Both the position numbers and the translations under genes were made by a program. DNA of 64,000 nucleotides. Origin: Deinandra increscens subsp. villosa (taxonomy: Eukaryota > Streptophyta > Magnoliopsida > Asterales > Asteraceae). Shown in pieces: positions 43,840-56,311 of the stretch (position 1 is its first letter; each line of letters starts with the position of its first letter). The stretch spans positions 106,363,387 through 106,427,386 of the forward strand of contig JBCNJP010000007.1 in NCBI GenBank assembly GCA_039602395.1, read 5' to 3'. The notes beneath the pieces are model-generated. The model was not told the origin of the DNA and searched no databases. It saw only the letters and a list, made by a program, of their open reading frames with translations.

Positions 43840-46012
43840 CATTGGTATATTTTTTTAATGTAAATTATAAAAGTAAGAATATGATTTTAGACAAGCCTCT
43901 AGTTTTAAGCAGAAAAAGCAAAACAAATTTGGCTTTTTGGGGTTGTGATGTCAATTCAAGCATGAAATCATTTAACTGTAGCTTAATTAACAAAATAAGA
44001 TTTATATTATATATATTGTGTTTGGAATCTATTCAGCCCTGGATACAGCTCAACTAGTTTGTGGCATACCTATTAACTGGGAAATCCAAGTTTGATTTTT
44101 GCGCATGATGTTTTTTTTTTCCTCTTTTTTTTTCCTTTTTCCTTTTCTTTTTCTTTTTAATTTTTCTTTCTATCTTTTTTCTTTTTAATTTTTCTTTCTA
44201 TCCTTTTTCTTTTTCTTTTTATCTTTATCTTTTCTATTATTTTCAGTATAGATTTATTATAATATAATCCGAATAAAAATCTAGTTTAACAAAAATTCTA
44301 TTGTAATTTGTGTTGTACTTTTTTGTTTTGTTCTTTTTACATTGGTTATTTTAATATCTTTCCTTCTAGATTATAGTTTAAACTGAGTGTTGGGATATAA
44401 ATTAATAGATTTAATTTAATTCGTCATCTTAAAAAACTAATGTTTATAATTATATATAATTATTCTTACAAATACTTATAATTATAAGTTTATATAAAGA
44501 GAGAGAGCTACAGTCATCAAAACATAGATTTTATGGTGTATAATTTTGTATATAAGAAAATATCGTTTAAAAAGTTATTTACATTTAATAAACTTTAATT
44601 TGTTTCTTTATATGCACTTGATCTCTTGTACAATCTTAAGTATTGATTATATATATCAAGGACCAATATTATTACTTACTCTACATACACAATATATAAT
44701 AGAATTTTATTTAGCTCTTTCTTCATATGAGTTCTCTACCGTAACGGATGACCGATTAAACACTTGGTTAATAATAAAACATTAAAGTAATAAAAATTAT
44801 TTGTCGGAAACGTAACGTACTTGAGACTATGGATATTTATGTAATTGAATTTGGGGTATTGATTTATTTGTCTAAAAACAGTTAACTTACAAAAGTAATT
44901 CAATAATTTAATGGAACTATAATTTAATAAGTTTTAGCTCATTGATAGGAACTTCAAATCTATCCAAAAACAATCTCAAAACCATTTTAAACAAATAGAC
45001 AAAATAATCACAAAGTAACTATAAAACAAATAACATATGGAGAAATTGGAATGGTCGATGAAGATATAATGATGAACCGAAGAAGTGATGAGTAGTGTGG
45101 GTATTCGATAGAATAAGATGTTGCCTGCTAAGGTATTCTAAATAATTAATGACATAATGAGTTAATCTGTCGAATGTCAATGCGACAATACTTGAATGTT
45201 GCATCAATCTGAATCGAATTTGAAAATCTAAATTCAAATTCGATTGCATTCGAATTAGTTAGTTGAATCAAATAAACTAAAAAAAGTTCGAATTCTTTAT
45301 TCGAATTCGAATCGAATTTCAGATTATTCGAATTTGAATTAAAATGAATTTCAAGTTATTCAGCTTTGAATCGAGTCAAATTTCAGGTTATCAGAATTCG
45401 ATTCATATAATGGAAACTTAGTTGAGACATAGAAGATGAAGACACCATAAGATCGGTTCTTCTCCAAATGTTTGTGAGGGAGAGGTATAGGGAGAGGGAG
45501 GGAGGGATGGATGGCTTGGTTATGGTGTGTTATTATTCCTCTCTTAATATTCTTTTTATAACGAGACATCGAAAGAGAAACCTTGATCTATATCCTTATT
45601 TACTTAAACTAATTAATTAACCATATCAAATATACTACGGAATATAAGCCTATTAGACCTAAGGGTTACTGATGATTAGATGGTATAAGCCATAATATTT
45701 CGAGTGCAACAATAACACCCACAATTTTCAATGCATAAATCATTTACGTACTATAAAAATATAAACACGGTCATAATATTATACAAGCCTACTTTTATGA
45801 TCGAGATTAAGCTCGTCTCGGTTCAAAAATTTTACGAGTCGATCTCCAATAGCTCATAGTAGTTTGCCTCATTTACACACGTATCAGTTTCAAGTTGTTT
45901 TATTCTACTTTTTATAATTTTTAATTAAGTTTAACATGTAAAAAGACTTTAATACCTAAATTGTTGAAAGAGCTTTGTAAGAATAAATAGAACTTGCTAC
46001 ACATAGAATGAT
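43840..46012. other. Gene-free AT-rich DNA with low-complexity blocks
   Basis: A tRNA-like stretch at about 44033-44100 (CAGCTCAACTAGTTTGTGGC, ATCCAAGTTTGATTT) is a probable SINE head. It is followed by a pyrimidine microsatellite TTTTTCTTTTTC at about 44110-44235. At 45195-45410 GAATTCGAAT-type words repeat about ten times, probably another foldback element. No gene is seen. Confidence 0.5.
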
Positions 46013-47390
46013 TGTAGTGTTGGGTTACGATAGTGGTATACGGGTGCCCGGTAACGTTAAAAAAACATTTACGTTTGATTATTTGAAACATTACCGATCG
46101 GGTTTTAGCAAATCAGAGTTAAAACAGATTAAACCGGTAATCCGTTACGCAGCGGATTAAACGAGTTTACTAATTAAACACGTAAACCATTAGTGTCGTA
46201 ATTGTGTCAACAGGATCACGATCACTAAAAACCACACAAACACCATCTCGCATTAAACCGGTTAACGTGAAAAACAATAACGATTACATAATCGAAATCA
46301 AACATCTAAACTAATAACGGAGTTTAGATATACCTTCGCGGTGAACTAACAAACGTTAGAGACACCGAGGGACAACGTGACGACGCTAGGGTTTCAGGAA
46401 ATTCGATCCGACCGTTCGGATCAAATCGTTTTGCAAATCGCAAAAGCCGTCTCAAAACGATTCGTCGCGTTTCGCAGCGATTCGATTTACGGTGGCGACT
46501 AGTGAGCACCCCACGAAATGAGACGGTGACGGCGGCTAGGGTTAGCCGGGGCGATGAAACGACGATGGCGACGGAGGCTCACACCCTCGATGTCGTAACG
46601 ATTACGACGTATTAGGGTGGTGATGGATTCACAATAAAAAAAGGAGAACCAAGGTCGTGGCGACGTCCTAGGATGGCGGTGACGACGGTCCTCGGAAGAG
46701 ATGGCGGCGGTGGTGGTTGCTCCCAAGGAGGAGGTGGCGGCGGCGGTTACTCCAAAAGAGGTGGTGTCGACGACTCTCCCGGTTGATGAAGATGATCACG
46801 CCTCCATTGTTGATTACAAGAGTCTGGCAAAACAATCTTTGACGGTTAGGGCTTCGCATGGAAGGAGTGTCGAGAGAGAGATAAGGTTGTGCGAGAGAGG
46901 GAGGGCGACGATAAAGAGAGATCGTAAAGGGGAGGGGGGGGGGGGCAAATGAGGATTAGGGTTTCGCTAATCCTTACTTGCTTATTTAAGCCCTTCGATT
47001 TTACGGATCAAGTCCCTCATCAATATCTATCGTCAAAGTGAACCACCAACGTTTACGAATTAATAAAACATGTTTATTAATATACAAGAGTCGTAAACCT
47101 GAGAGCTAACAAATTCAAATAATTATTTATTTGATTTATATTTACCGCAAACGTTGATCGATAAATCGAAACGTTAATCTTCGTGTATTATCGCAAGGAT
47201 AAATATCCACAATTAAATACATGTTTATTAGTCATGAATAAACATTAATTAATTACGTATTTCCGCGAATTACCGGTTAACCAATTAAGCGGATTTATAT
47301 CTCGTTGCCCTCAGTGTAACTCTTTAAAGGTCTTAACCGGATTGGGTTCTTGGTGTTGTCGGATCTGGACATCTATTATCCAACATGTAG
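46013..47390 (-). mobile_element. Solo LTR, 1,368 bp, TGTTGG...CCAACA with 5-bp TSD
   Basis: The segment 46018-47385 starts TGTTGGGTTACG and ends TTATCCAACA, with perfect 5-bp TSD TGTAG (46013-46017, 47386-47390). There is no internal retrotransposon domain or second LTR, so it is a solo LTR from recombination. On the minus strand a TTAAATAAG TATA-like box followed by an AAACCCTAATCC leader suggests that transcription ran leftwards. The 83-codon ORF at 46701-46952 lies within the LTR and is GC-rich, not a host gene. Confidence 0.85.
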
Positions 47391-49639
47391 AACTTTAAAA
47401 TGGTATATAAGTGGGATCTTTTAATTTTGTTTTTCTTCTTGAAATGAGACCCAAGTGGAGACACCAAAGACTCATGCATCCTAGCTCGCATACGGACACA
47501 CGCTCATACATGACATAGACGATGAATGTCATGTGATGTTTCGATGACATATTTGCCGATTTGTCTGTTTGAGAGATGTTATTCTATTTTCGAGAATTGA
47601 TTTAGGGTTGTCATTAATAATGAGGTTACCAACTTATCATTAATGCCGAATAGTTGTGACCGCTAGAGAAGTTACTAATGCGTATTTTTATTTTTGTAGC
47701 AACAATTTTTTTCACCAAGCTAGTAACATCAACCTTGTACTTACAAAGATTTAAACCCTCATCCGATGCGTAGTTGGAACTACAATATATACATTCGGAT
47801 ACCATTAGAGACCTAGCAAACCCTTTGATGTTTCTGGATTATAGGTATGTTAAGTGTCTTTACATAACAACGATATTATATAATTTCTAAACAAACGATT
47901 TTTCCAATGAACAGCTGCTATCCCTTGGTGACCAAGTCTATGAAATATTGGATTTTTCCTAAAAACATTTCAAATGCTTAGAAAATATCAAGATTCAAAG
48001 AATTATATTGAGATTTTGTGTATAAGTATGACACAAATTGGGCATCTTATAACAATAGCATATTCTAAAAACCCTTTCAACCCAAAACCTAAAATATTCC
48101 AAAAAATCTAAATTTCTTTGTATCTCAGTTAGTGTTCAATTGTCAAAAATGACTATGAAGTCATATTTCTTCGGTTGTTTCTGGCGTTCAAACAAAGCTG
48201 TAGACGACCAAGATAAAAAAACCAGTATCTCACAAAAAGCTTACAACGTTGATGGAAACGAGGACAAATGCATACGAAGCACACCTTTTCCGGTTGCTCA
48301 CTTTCCTGTCAGCTCAAACTTTTCACGCTTGTAAACGAAATGCCATGATATCAAAATTTGAAGTTTACGACTTTCAAGAATTGACTAACAAGCATTTAAC
48401 TTTTATCACGCTATACGCACAAAACGTCTATTAAGCTGCGCTCAAGATACAACAATTCATATATATTTTATTGTGTCACGTGGATCTGCTACGCTGATTC
48501 GACCCAGAATTTGTCAAATGGACAGTTACTCGTTCTTCGTCCAAAATGTGTTCAAAAGCATACAAATATGCAACCACCCAAATCGCTTTATAAACAAAAA
48601 GTTATAAATTTGTAGTTCAATATTGTAACATGTATCATTGGAAACTTGTGAAGTCAAAAGCATAATCATTAAAAAACAAGATTTTATGATGTTTCATGTT
48701 TCAAGCGGTGGGTTCTCTTTTTGATGATGTTTCTGAATAAGTCAAGCCTGGAGTGTCGAGTCCAGTATGGACGGTTGCAATCTCGTCTCATGAAAACTCA
48801 CTCGAGTATTAAAGATTTAGAGGTAGTTAAAATCTGAAAAAAGGGTACCACAATTGATGTCACCATCATCATGATAATTTTGATTTCACAAGCCTCTCCA
48901 CATACTTGAAGCAGTATAATTCACCTTTTGTCCTCTTTTCTTTAATGGAATCACAACTTTCTTCTGTGTATAATCAACCAGCATGAAATTAAAAGGAAAA
49001 AACAAAGGTAAAACAGGTCAAAGAAATAATAACAACATAAAAAATAACAGTTTAATATATTACTCACTTTTAAATAATAGTTTCGTTATATCTGACCAGT
49101 ATTCACTACGAACAGTTGAGATGTCAACTTTGAAAAGTTAATTGGAGGATAACGATTTTGATTTTATAGTCCCTAAAATAAATAAAAAAATAGAAATTTG
49201 AAATGGAGAGTGGGTGTTGGTCAGACGGTACGTAACCTTTGGCCCATTTGAAACTTGTGGAAGCTACAAAATGAAACGTGGATTTATCTCGTCCATCCAC
49301 GTGTACCACACTTATCTTTGCCCAACTTGCTAACCCAAATCATAAAGGCCACATTTCAAACGTTTGGTTCTCATGGTTCCCAGATTAAATGCTCCACTTG
49401 TACCCATCCCATTTACATCATCAAATCAAAATACATTATACATTCAATGGCAACTTACAATCCACTTATGTATCATGCATGCCATGTAAAAGAACATGAA
49501 AATAAAAATTAAATTTTGACCTCCACAATCCATTAGTGTTTGATGACAAAAGTGATTATCGGATGTGGGCTCATATACGATTTGGGTCATTAAGTCCCGA
49601 TACTAGTAGCGAGAAGGATCGCAAAGACAATCATACGGG
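47391..49639. other. Intergenic DNA, no firm gene
   Basis: The ORF at 48140-48334 (MTMKSYFFGCFWRSNK start) is intact but short, with no second exon or homology that I can name. AT-rich DNA elsewhere. A possible RNA or very small gene cannot be excluded. Confidence 0.45.
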
Positions 49640-50290
49640 CAGGGCTGGTCCAGAGAACCTGAAAAATTTTCGGGTCCTGGATGAGAAAAATTTTGGGCCA
49701 CGAGAGACCTAACTATTGACGGTTACCGACCGAATGAAACCGTTTCGGTTCAAAAGATCAATATTCTTATGTATTTAGTTACTGAAAAATGAGTTTTAGT
49801 CACATATTTATTATTTGATATAAAATTAATTACTCTTCTACGATTAAAAACATGAAGTAACATATAATATAATTTTGGGTTTTATATTTTAATGTATTTG
49901 ATAAACATTGATACATATAACCTATAGCCATTAATTTGACAATGTCTCGTCTTAGTTCAATTGGTAGTCAATTACTCTTAATTTCTTCATATATGTTGAG
50001 GTCACAAGTTCGAAACTTGTTATTTACATTGATTTTACTAAAATTCGGGTTCTATTTCTAAAATTTTGTTCTAAAAAATGTGTAATACAGAGATCAAACC
50101 GGTGTCTTTGGGTTTGTAAATGTGTGACGGGCCTAAGCTTTAAGCTTAGGAGACATTGACATCTGAACTAGAAGCCATTGTGTTCAAATTTCAAACAAAA
50201 TGATATATATCATATAACCATATAACAAATTTTATAAAATTTCAGGCCCTGGACGGTCGTCCACCCTACCCATGCTCGGGACCGTCCCTG
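49640..50290. mobile_element. hAT-like non-autonomous element with a nested SINE
   Basis: Ends CAGGGCTGGTCC (49640) and, on the complement, CAGGGACGGTCC (50290) form a 12-bp TIR with two mismatches. Flanks CATACGGG / CATAAGAA may be a decayed 8-bp TSD. Inside, at about 49938-50030, AGTTCAATTGGTAG and GAGGTCACAAGTTCGAAAC are good pol III A- and B-boxes of a tRNA-derived SINE. Confidence 0.7.
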
Positions 50291-50500
50291 CATAAGAAGT
50301 TGATGGTTAGATGTGCTAGACACTGACAGAAGCAGACTGGATACTATATAAATAACTAAAGTTAGGACTGGACAAGGGATCACTCATTTTACACCCTAAC
50401 TCTATGTTTCTTACATTTTCGATTGTAATCTTGTGCTCATTAATAACCAATTTAATTATTCCTTTCTTCTTTCTTCTATTCTCCTATCATCCTAAAGATA

Positions 50501-50695
50501 CGGATTGTTCTATAATTTTTTTTAGAAAACAAAAATTTCAACAAAAAAAAAATAAAAAAAAATGGTTGCAACACGAGGACTTCCTAGGGGGTAATCTATC
50601 CTAGTACTATTCTCGCCCAAGCATACTTAACTGCGGAGTTCTGATGGGATCCGATGCTTTAGTGCTGGTATGATCACAACCCGGATTGTTCTATA
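50501..50695 (-). pseudogene. 5S rRNA-derived retroposon with 14-bp TSD
   Basis: On the minus strand 50682-50564 (119 bp) matches plant 5S rRNA end to end, including CCAGCACTAA, CAGAACTCCGCAGTTAAG and GCTTGGGCGAG. Most differences are C-to-T or G-to-A (for example GTATGCTTGG and GATAGATTACC). Past the 5S 3' end lies T-rich spacer-like DNA and then CTAAAAAAAAT. The unit is bounded by the perfect 14-bp direct repeat CGGATTGTTCTATA (50501-50514, 50682-50695), as expected from LINE-mediated retroposition of a 5S read-through RNA. It is decayed and unlikely to make functional 5S. Confidence 0.9.
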
Positions 50696-51806
50696 CTAGA
50701 TTAGTGGAATAATTTGTTTCTTGAGTGCTGAAAAAACCAGCTCGCAAACCGATATGCAAACCAATATTAACAGCCCGAATAGAAATCAAAACCGATTTAA
50801 AACTAGTATGGCAAACTGTTGGTTCGGTTTTTGGTTTTTACGCCTATGCTCGAATCAATTTAAATCGGTTTTGCATAGTTGAACCGAACCGGTCATTAAA
50901 AAAATTGGTTGATTTCTCAAAAACTAGTTCCTAACCCTAACCGTCTTTACCCAAATAGATTTTAACTTTTGTGTGACCGAACTTGAACCAATTTGTGCTC
51001 TAATTAGCATCATAAGAGCATTCACAACCCATAATCCAACTCCATCCCTATATTATATATTATTATTTTTATTATTATTTTTTCTATTTCTTTCACTCAC
51101 AACTACAATTAGATAATATTTTTATACCATTATTATTACATTTTCTCTCTCTTTTAAACCCTAAATTATAGAGAATTACCAGTTTTCTTTTGTCAAATAT
51201 ACAAATTTACCAAAGTTTTTCTATATGCCTTTATTCATAACCATTTACAACCAAACATTAAATTTTAAAGTTTACATTCACGGAATTTATGCAGAATAGG
51301 TTTTGAATGCTCTAACCATTAAAAGTAATTTAAATAAAGAGAAATATTCATTGTCATACCTACTTTGATAAATAAACATCTTAACAAGTAATAACACACT
51401 ATATGAATAAAAAAACCTCACAAAATCAAAACTGGTATCATTTCATTTTCACATATAAAAAACATTTAAAAAAATACATCATATAAACATTTCCAATATT
51501 AACAATTTAAAATTAGCATTCATTGCTCATATCATGTGTTTTAACTTCGCCTTGTAAAAGTCATCTTCAACTGTAGACTGTACAACTTTCATACATAAAA
51601 GATGGTCCCACGATGACGGACTTTTATTTGCCGCGTAAAATAACAATAAAAAGAAAATGATTATTCATTATTTTATCCCGCCGTTTATATATCAGTGGCA
51701 AAATCAATTTCCACCACCAAAACCAACAATCTCCTCTCCCTTTTCCCCCAAATTTTCTCATCCACCCCTAAATCAAAGAGATCAGAGTTTTATTCGTCTA
51801 CTCATC
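50696..51806. other. Intergenic DNA and micro-protein promoter
   Basis: At 50740-50930 AACCGAACCGG and AAACCGAT words suggest a fragment of a hAT-like MITE. AT-rich DNA follows. GTTTATATATCAG (about 51680-51692) could be the TATA box for the gene at 51807, followed by a CT-rich leader. Confidence 0.45.
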
Positions 51807-52130
51807 ATGAAGAAACCAGGGCTATTTGCAGCTTCCATGGCCGCCGCTTCCGCTACCACCGCCGTCACCGGCTCCAATTTCAAGGACCAAACCTCTCGCC
51901 AGGTAGTAAACAATTCCGATTCGGTTTCTTCAACGCTTGAATTTGATAAGCTAGATCTCGAATTAATTGGTACGATTTCGGTTGTTTTGATTTCCGTGCA
52001 GGATCATGGATCATCGAGCAAAATCAACGGAGATTCGTCGCCGGAGAAGACGGATTGTTGCTCGGAGAAATTTGCGCCGAGGTTTGATGGATTGAGGTTT
52101 ATTGAAACGCTGGTAACTGCTCATCGATAA
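51807..52130 (+). CDS. Conserved plant micro-protein, 74 residues, unknown function
   Basis: Exon 1 (51807-51902, 32 codons, start MKKPGLFAASMAAASATTAV) is spliced by a 99-bp GT-AG intron to exon 2 (52002-52130). Exon 2 contains SSPEKTDCCSEKFAPRFDGL and ends RFIETLVTAHR. I recall the C-terminal EKFAPRFDGLRFIETL pattern and MKKP(G)LFAASMAAAS start from unannotated eudicot proteins of about 70-80 residues, but no function. The Ala-rich N-terminus may be a targeting or short membrane-interacting segment. The intron has length divisible by three and no stop, so retention would give a longer isoform. The AGATC, AACACTGG and TGAGATGAG flanks are ordinary UTR. Confidence 0.75.
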   Translation: MKKPGLFAASMAAASATTAVTGSNFKDQTSRQVVNNSDSVSSTLEFDKLDLELIGTISVVLISVQDHGSSSKINGDSSPEKTDCCSEKFAPRFDGLRFIETLVTAHR

Positions 52131-52873
52131 CACAGTAAGATCTCCGATTTGACGAGATGAGATGAGAAGAGATGTTCGTTAGATTAAGTCGTTTTGATTA
52201 TTTGTTTCTTGTGGGTTAAGTTTGCTCCTGTTTTCGGTTTTTTTATGTGTGAGAAGATGGGATTGGGCTGGAGGCCTTTTTCAAATATTGTTGGTGTACT
52301 GCTGGGCTGGGGTTATTGGATATTTGGATCCATAAAATAGCATTTCAGAATTAATTTGGTACTCATTTAATATGTTTTAGTTTTATTATGAGTAATCACG
52401 TAACCTACGCTAATGTGGTTTACTTAAATTTTACTTTTTGTTCTTAGGTTTAAAAAATTACGGCTATGATGTGAAGGCTTGCACTTTTGTAACACCTTAG
52501 TTCTTGTCGCTAACTGTCTTTATATTTTTTTGCTAAGTTGTTTTAAAATGACAGTTATACCCCTACCTTTTATTTAAAAAACCAGAGACAACAAGGATGA
52601 TGGCGATGGTGGTGGTGGTGGCGACAACAATGAAAGAGTGATGGTGGTAGAGGATTTTTAAATTTTTTATAGTAAAATGGTAGGGGTATAATTGTCAATT
52701 TATACTGAATTAACAGAAAAATCTAACAATAGTTAGCGTTAGGGACTAAAGGTATTACAACAGTGTAAACTTTTGGACCATAAATGTAATTTTTTGAAAA
52801 ATAAAACGAAACATGAAATTTAAGCAAACCATATAAACAATTCCCTATGAATATAAATGTGTACTTCTAAGGC
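52131..52873. other. Downstream flank of the micro-protein gene
   Basis: 3' UTR then AT-rich DNA. A short GATGGTGGTGGTGG-type patch (about 52600-52640) is low complexity. No gene. Confidence 0.5.
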
Positions 52874-53640
52874 AGTTTTTTTTTCTGAACGGCACTTTAA
52901 TTACCACAAGGGCAAAAGAGGAACAAAAATGAAGCCAGCCAGTAGCTGGGCATACACAAACCCACAGAAAGGGTTAAAACATCACCAAAACACAGGAAAC
53001 ACTAACCCACCCTGGCCCCTTCCTTAACAACTACATTCGATCTACTGTTGATCCAAAGTGAGCAGTAACTCTTAATCTCCTTTATAATACTTGAAATAGA
53101 GTGATACTTCATGTGGAAAGATGCTTCATTTCTCAATTTCCATAACACCCAACATGATATAAAAATCACGGCCTGCACCACATCTTTTTTCCGTCTCTCC
53201 AGTCTTGACGAACGATGGAACATGAGAAGGTCGTTCATCGAGAAAGCAAAGACCTGGGGGATGCCGCACCAATCTGAAATGACACTCCACACCCAGGCCG
53301 CGACCTCGCAGGCAATAAAAAGGTGTTCCACCGTTTCTGACTCCTTATTACACAACGGACATAAACCCGAGCCCCTCATAACATTCCTTTTAGCCAGATT
53401 GTCGAGCGTAGCGATTCTCCCCAACTGAGCTCTCCAAATAAAAATATTAACTTTACTCGGAACCATCCTATTCCAATCCAAAATGAAGCTTGGGGGATGA
53501 ATCTGATTGTGAAAATAAGACTTCAAAATTGAAACAGACAAAGGCCCGCTGTGCCTATCTTCAAGAGTGAGTAGATTAACATTCATCCTATCAAAAGCCC
53601 CTTTTATTCTTACAATATTGTTGGTACGAGATCCTTGAGA
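52874..53640 (-). mobile_element. 5'-truncated L1-type LINE with zf-RVT domain
   Basis: The minus-strand ORF 53586-53002 (194 codons) carries the reverse-transcriptase zinc-binding domain: WNRMVPSKVNIFIWRA, then LCPLCNKESETVEHLFIAC (C-x2-C...H-x4-C), ISDWCGIPQVFAFS and CWVLWKLRNEASF. Coding continues upstream as far as about 53640. The 3' end reads AGTGCCGTTCAG plus nine A's. It is a relatively intact C-terminus but lacks endonuclease and RT. Confidence 0.88.
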
Positions 53641-54765
53641 ATGATAACCATATAAAAGTCACTAAAGGGTTAAAAACGCCTAAAATATTAAAAACAGTAT
53701 CCTGATATGTGTCATAAAATCTCATATCTATATAGTATTAAATACCTAAAGTATTAAAGTATTAAATGTCGTATGTGCTACAATGAAATCAAATAAATAT
53801 TTTGAAAAAAATATGTACAAGTTGGATAAAAAATATGTACGCATGCCTTCATCAAGTTGGATAAAATAAACTCTTTAAGGTTAATTATAATCGCATTTTA
53901 TGTTAAGCGTCATTGGTGCTCCCAAAGGAAACCGGGTTGGGCCTGTAACAACCTCACCCATTCTTTTTCCCAATTGATCTGGGCTTCTACAAGAAGTTAA
54001 CAACAATAGAAGGTGGGCTACTGGGCTTTACTTGCTGTGGCTTTTGTTTCCCTCGACCCAGAGCCAAAACACCCCTTCAGCCCTCTTTCTTATCTTTACT
54101 TTGAGCCCATGATTATCAAACAACAGGAGGTGGGCTTTGTCATGTTGATCTGGTCTCTTGACCTCTTCCACAACTTGTTCACATGTTTGTATTGCTTGAA
54201 ATTAAATTTAACTAGGTGTGGAGCTCCGAGTGCTTTTCCGTGGGCATAGCTGTGAAAGTGAAGAGCATGACCCTGCGTTGCGACAAAAATAGTGGTTGGC
54301 GTTTACAAAACATGATACTCGACTAAAAAAGAGAAAAAGAACGCTTAAAAAAAATGCTAGCACACGTTATGCTAAATCCCGAACATGTTATGCTAGATAG
54401 GAACAATAGGATTTTGAATCGTCAAATCTACTTGGAGCACCTGCAAAACATAAAGTTTATTAAGAAAAAAGAAACGGAGCAATGAAGTTATTAAAAAGTA
54501 ACGACGAGACGTACTTAGCTAGTAAAAGATGGCGTTAAACAAAAAAAAAAAGGAGTTTTCGGTTAGAGAAAAAATTGCTCTATATCCAATCCAAAAGACA
54601 ATAATTAATAAAGAAAAAAGCGCAACCTTTTAAAACAAACATCACTTTAAATAAAATTTACATCGAAATATTCATTAAAAAAACTAAAAAAAATTAATTA
54701 ACCAACCTGCATTCGTTATTCATAAGATATATCCAATAATGTAATACACTTTAATATTGAAGTGT
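53641..54765. other. Intergenic DNA, no gene
   Basis: Short direct repeats (AAATATTAAA, CTAAAGTATTAAA) at 53680-53770. A more GC-rich stretch at 53920-54250 has ORFs without motifs. Confidence 0.45.
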
Positions 54766-55711
54766 CAAATCTATATTTTGATAAGATTATGAAACCTAGA
54801 AGATGTGGTGGACTGGGAATCGATTCGTTGGATCCTATAAATTCATGTTTATTAGCCAAATGGTTATGGAGATTTCGTACTGAAGAGAATTGACTGTGGA
54901 GGAGGGTCATAGCATGCATTCACGATAATGGGTCGGGTCAGAATATTATTCCCAGTCGAGCGGAGTTAGGGGGTACTTGGAAGGCGATTGTAAAATCGGT
55001 GTCGAGGCTCGAGAATTCCGGAATTGATTTTGAGAACCTGCTGACATGGAATGGTGATTTTTGGAAGTGCTCTTTGGAGGGTGACGGTCGGTTTTTGGTC
55101 AAATCATTGAAGTTACTGGTCTCCTCTAGTTCGGTTACTGATATTCCTTTTGATTTTCAATGGTGTAGGGTGGTGCCGACTAAAGTAAACACTTTGGTTT
55201 GGAGAGCTTTATGGGGACGCCTTCCGACGAGGGAGGGTTTGGCTAGACGAAACATTTCAGTCCCTTCCATGTCGTGTGTTTTGCGCGGCGATGGGGTTGA
55301 GTCATGTGAACATATTTTCACGGGGTGTCAATTTTCGAATTTGGTTTGGCAAATAGTGGCTCTATGGTGTCGTATGCCCCCGATCTTTTTGTTCTCCATG
55401 AAGGATATTATTTTCGTGCATTGCGGATACAAGGATTGTTCGTGGAAAGAGACGGCGATTAACACTATATTCCTTACGGGGTGTTGGTGTATATGGTTGG
55501 AAAGGAATAAAATGATTTTTAATAACCGGACTCCTTCTATCAACCGGGTGATTTCCGACATAAAAAAGTGGAGTTTTTTAATGGTTTTCTACTCGATGTA
55601 AGCTCCGGTCCGTTTCTTGAAACGGCTGGATTTCCTTTTCGATGTAATGTATTGTTTTTTTGACGGGCTCTAGCTCCTTGCTAGGGTCTTTGCCAAATCT
55701 ATATTTTGATA
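54766..55711 (+). mobile_element. 5'-truncated L1-type LINE with 18-bp TSD
   Basis: Perfect TSD CAAATCTATATTTTGATA (54766-54783, 55694-55711) flanks 910 bp. Coding starts in the RT C-terminus (PRRCGGLGIDSLDP, LLAKWLWRF), has a TGA near 54892, then stays open 54999-55601 through zf-RVT (VVPTKVNTLVWRALWGRLPT, ESCEHIFTGC, LTGCWCIWLERNKMIF). The second zinc Cys is Arg (CVLRGDG). The 3' end lacks a long A-tail and reads GCTCTAGCTCCTTGCTAGGG, common in plant L1 3' ends. Confidence 0.92.
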
Positions 55712-56311
55712 GAGACCAAGTTAATTGGTCGGGTCACCCATTGATAATCTTGCTAAATCACGCCCAAGAAGATGAAACTGGAGGATTCGATCTGGGTCGT
55801 TTCAAACAGTATACTATATAACATAAGCGTATTTTGTAGCCGAAAAAAGTTAAAAAGTCAACATGAAAGCAGACACACAGACCTGCTCCCTTTTTGACTT
55901 TGTAAATAAATTATAGATAATGTACTAAACAACAGTTTATACTCTTTAGGTTCAATAGTAGAAACCAAGTTTAACTATTGACAACGGTTTTGAGCCCGGT
56001 GACTTCTCCTATGAGAGATCGCCGGTTCGAGCCCCGTAACTTGCGTTGTGGGGCCGTTTTACGCGACACTTAGGGTTTCCGCATATAAGGGATTTTCAAG
56101 TTGATTCTGAAGTGTTAAATAACCGGGACGGTGGAAATCCCTTCATAGGGAGACTCAAAAAATATGTGTTCAAAAAAATATATATTACACATTAAGAGAT
56201 GTTCAAATAGAAATTTGGTTTCGGTAAAAAGGATAAGAAAGAATATTAACCATTGTATCTTGATCTAATAAAAAGGGAAGGAGGGACAATTTGGTCTTAG
56301 CCATCTTTGTT
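55712..56311. other. Intergenic DNA with a probable SINE
   Basis: At about 55975-56170 a GC-richer segment has CGGTTCGAGCCCCG, a near-consensus pol III B-box, with CGGTGACTTCTC upstream and an A-rich end (CTCAAAAAATATG). No clear TSD. No gene. Confidence 0.5.

Noticed and set aside
46701..46952. 83-codon GC-rich ORF as a host gene
   Set aside because: It lies wholly inside a solo LTR with perfect 5-bp TSD and is antisense to the inferred LTR transcription.
50501..50695. A working 5S rRNA gene or a Cassandra TRIM LTR
   Set aside because: The 5S part has many transitions in promoter and stem positions and no tandem neighbours. A 14-bp TSD tightly flanks a 168-bp insert, which does not fit an LTR.
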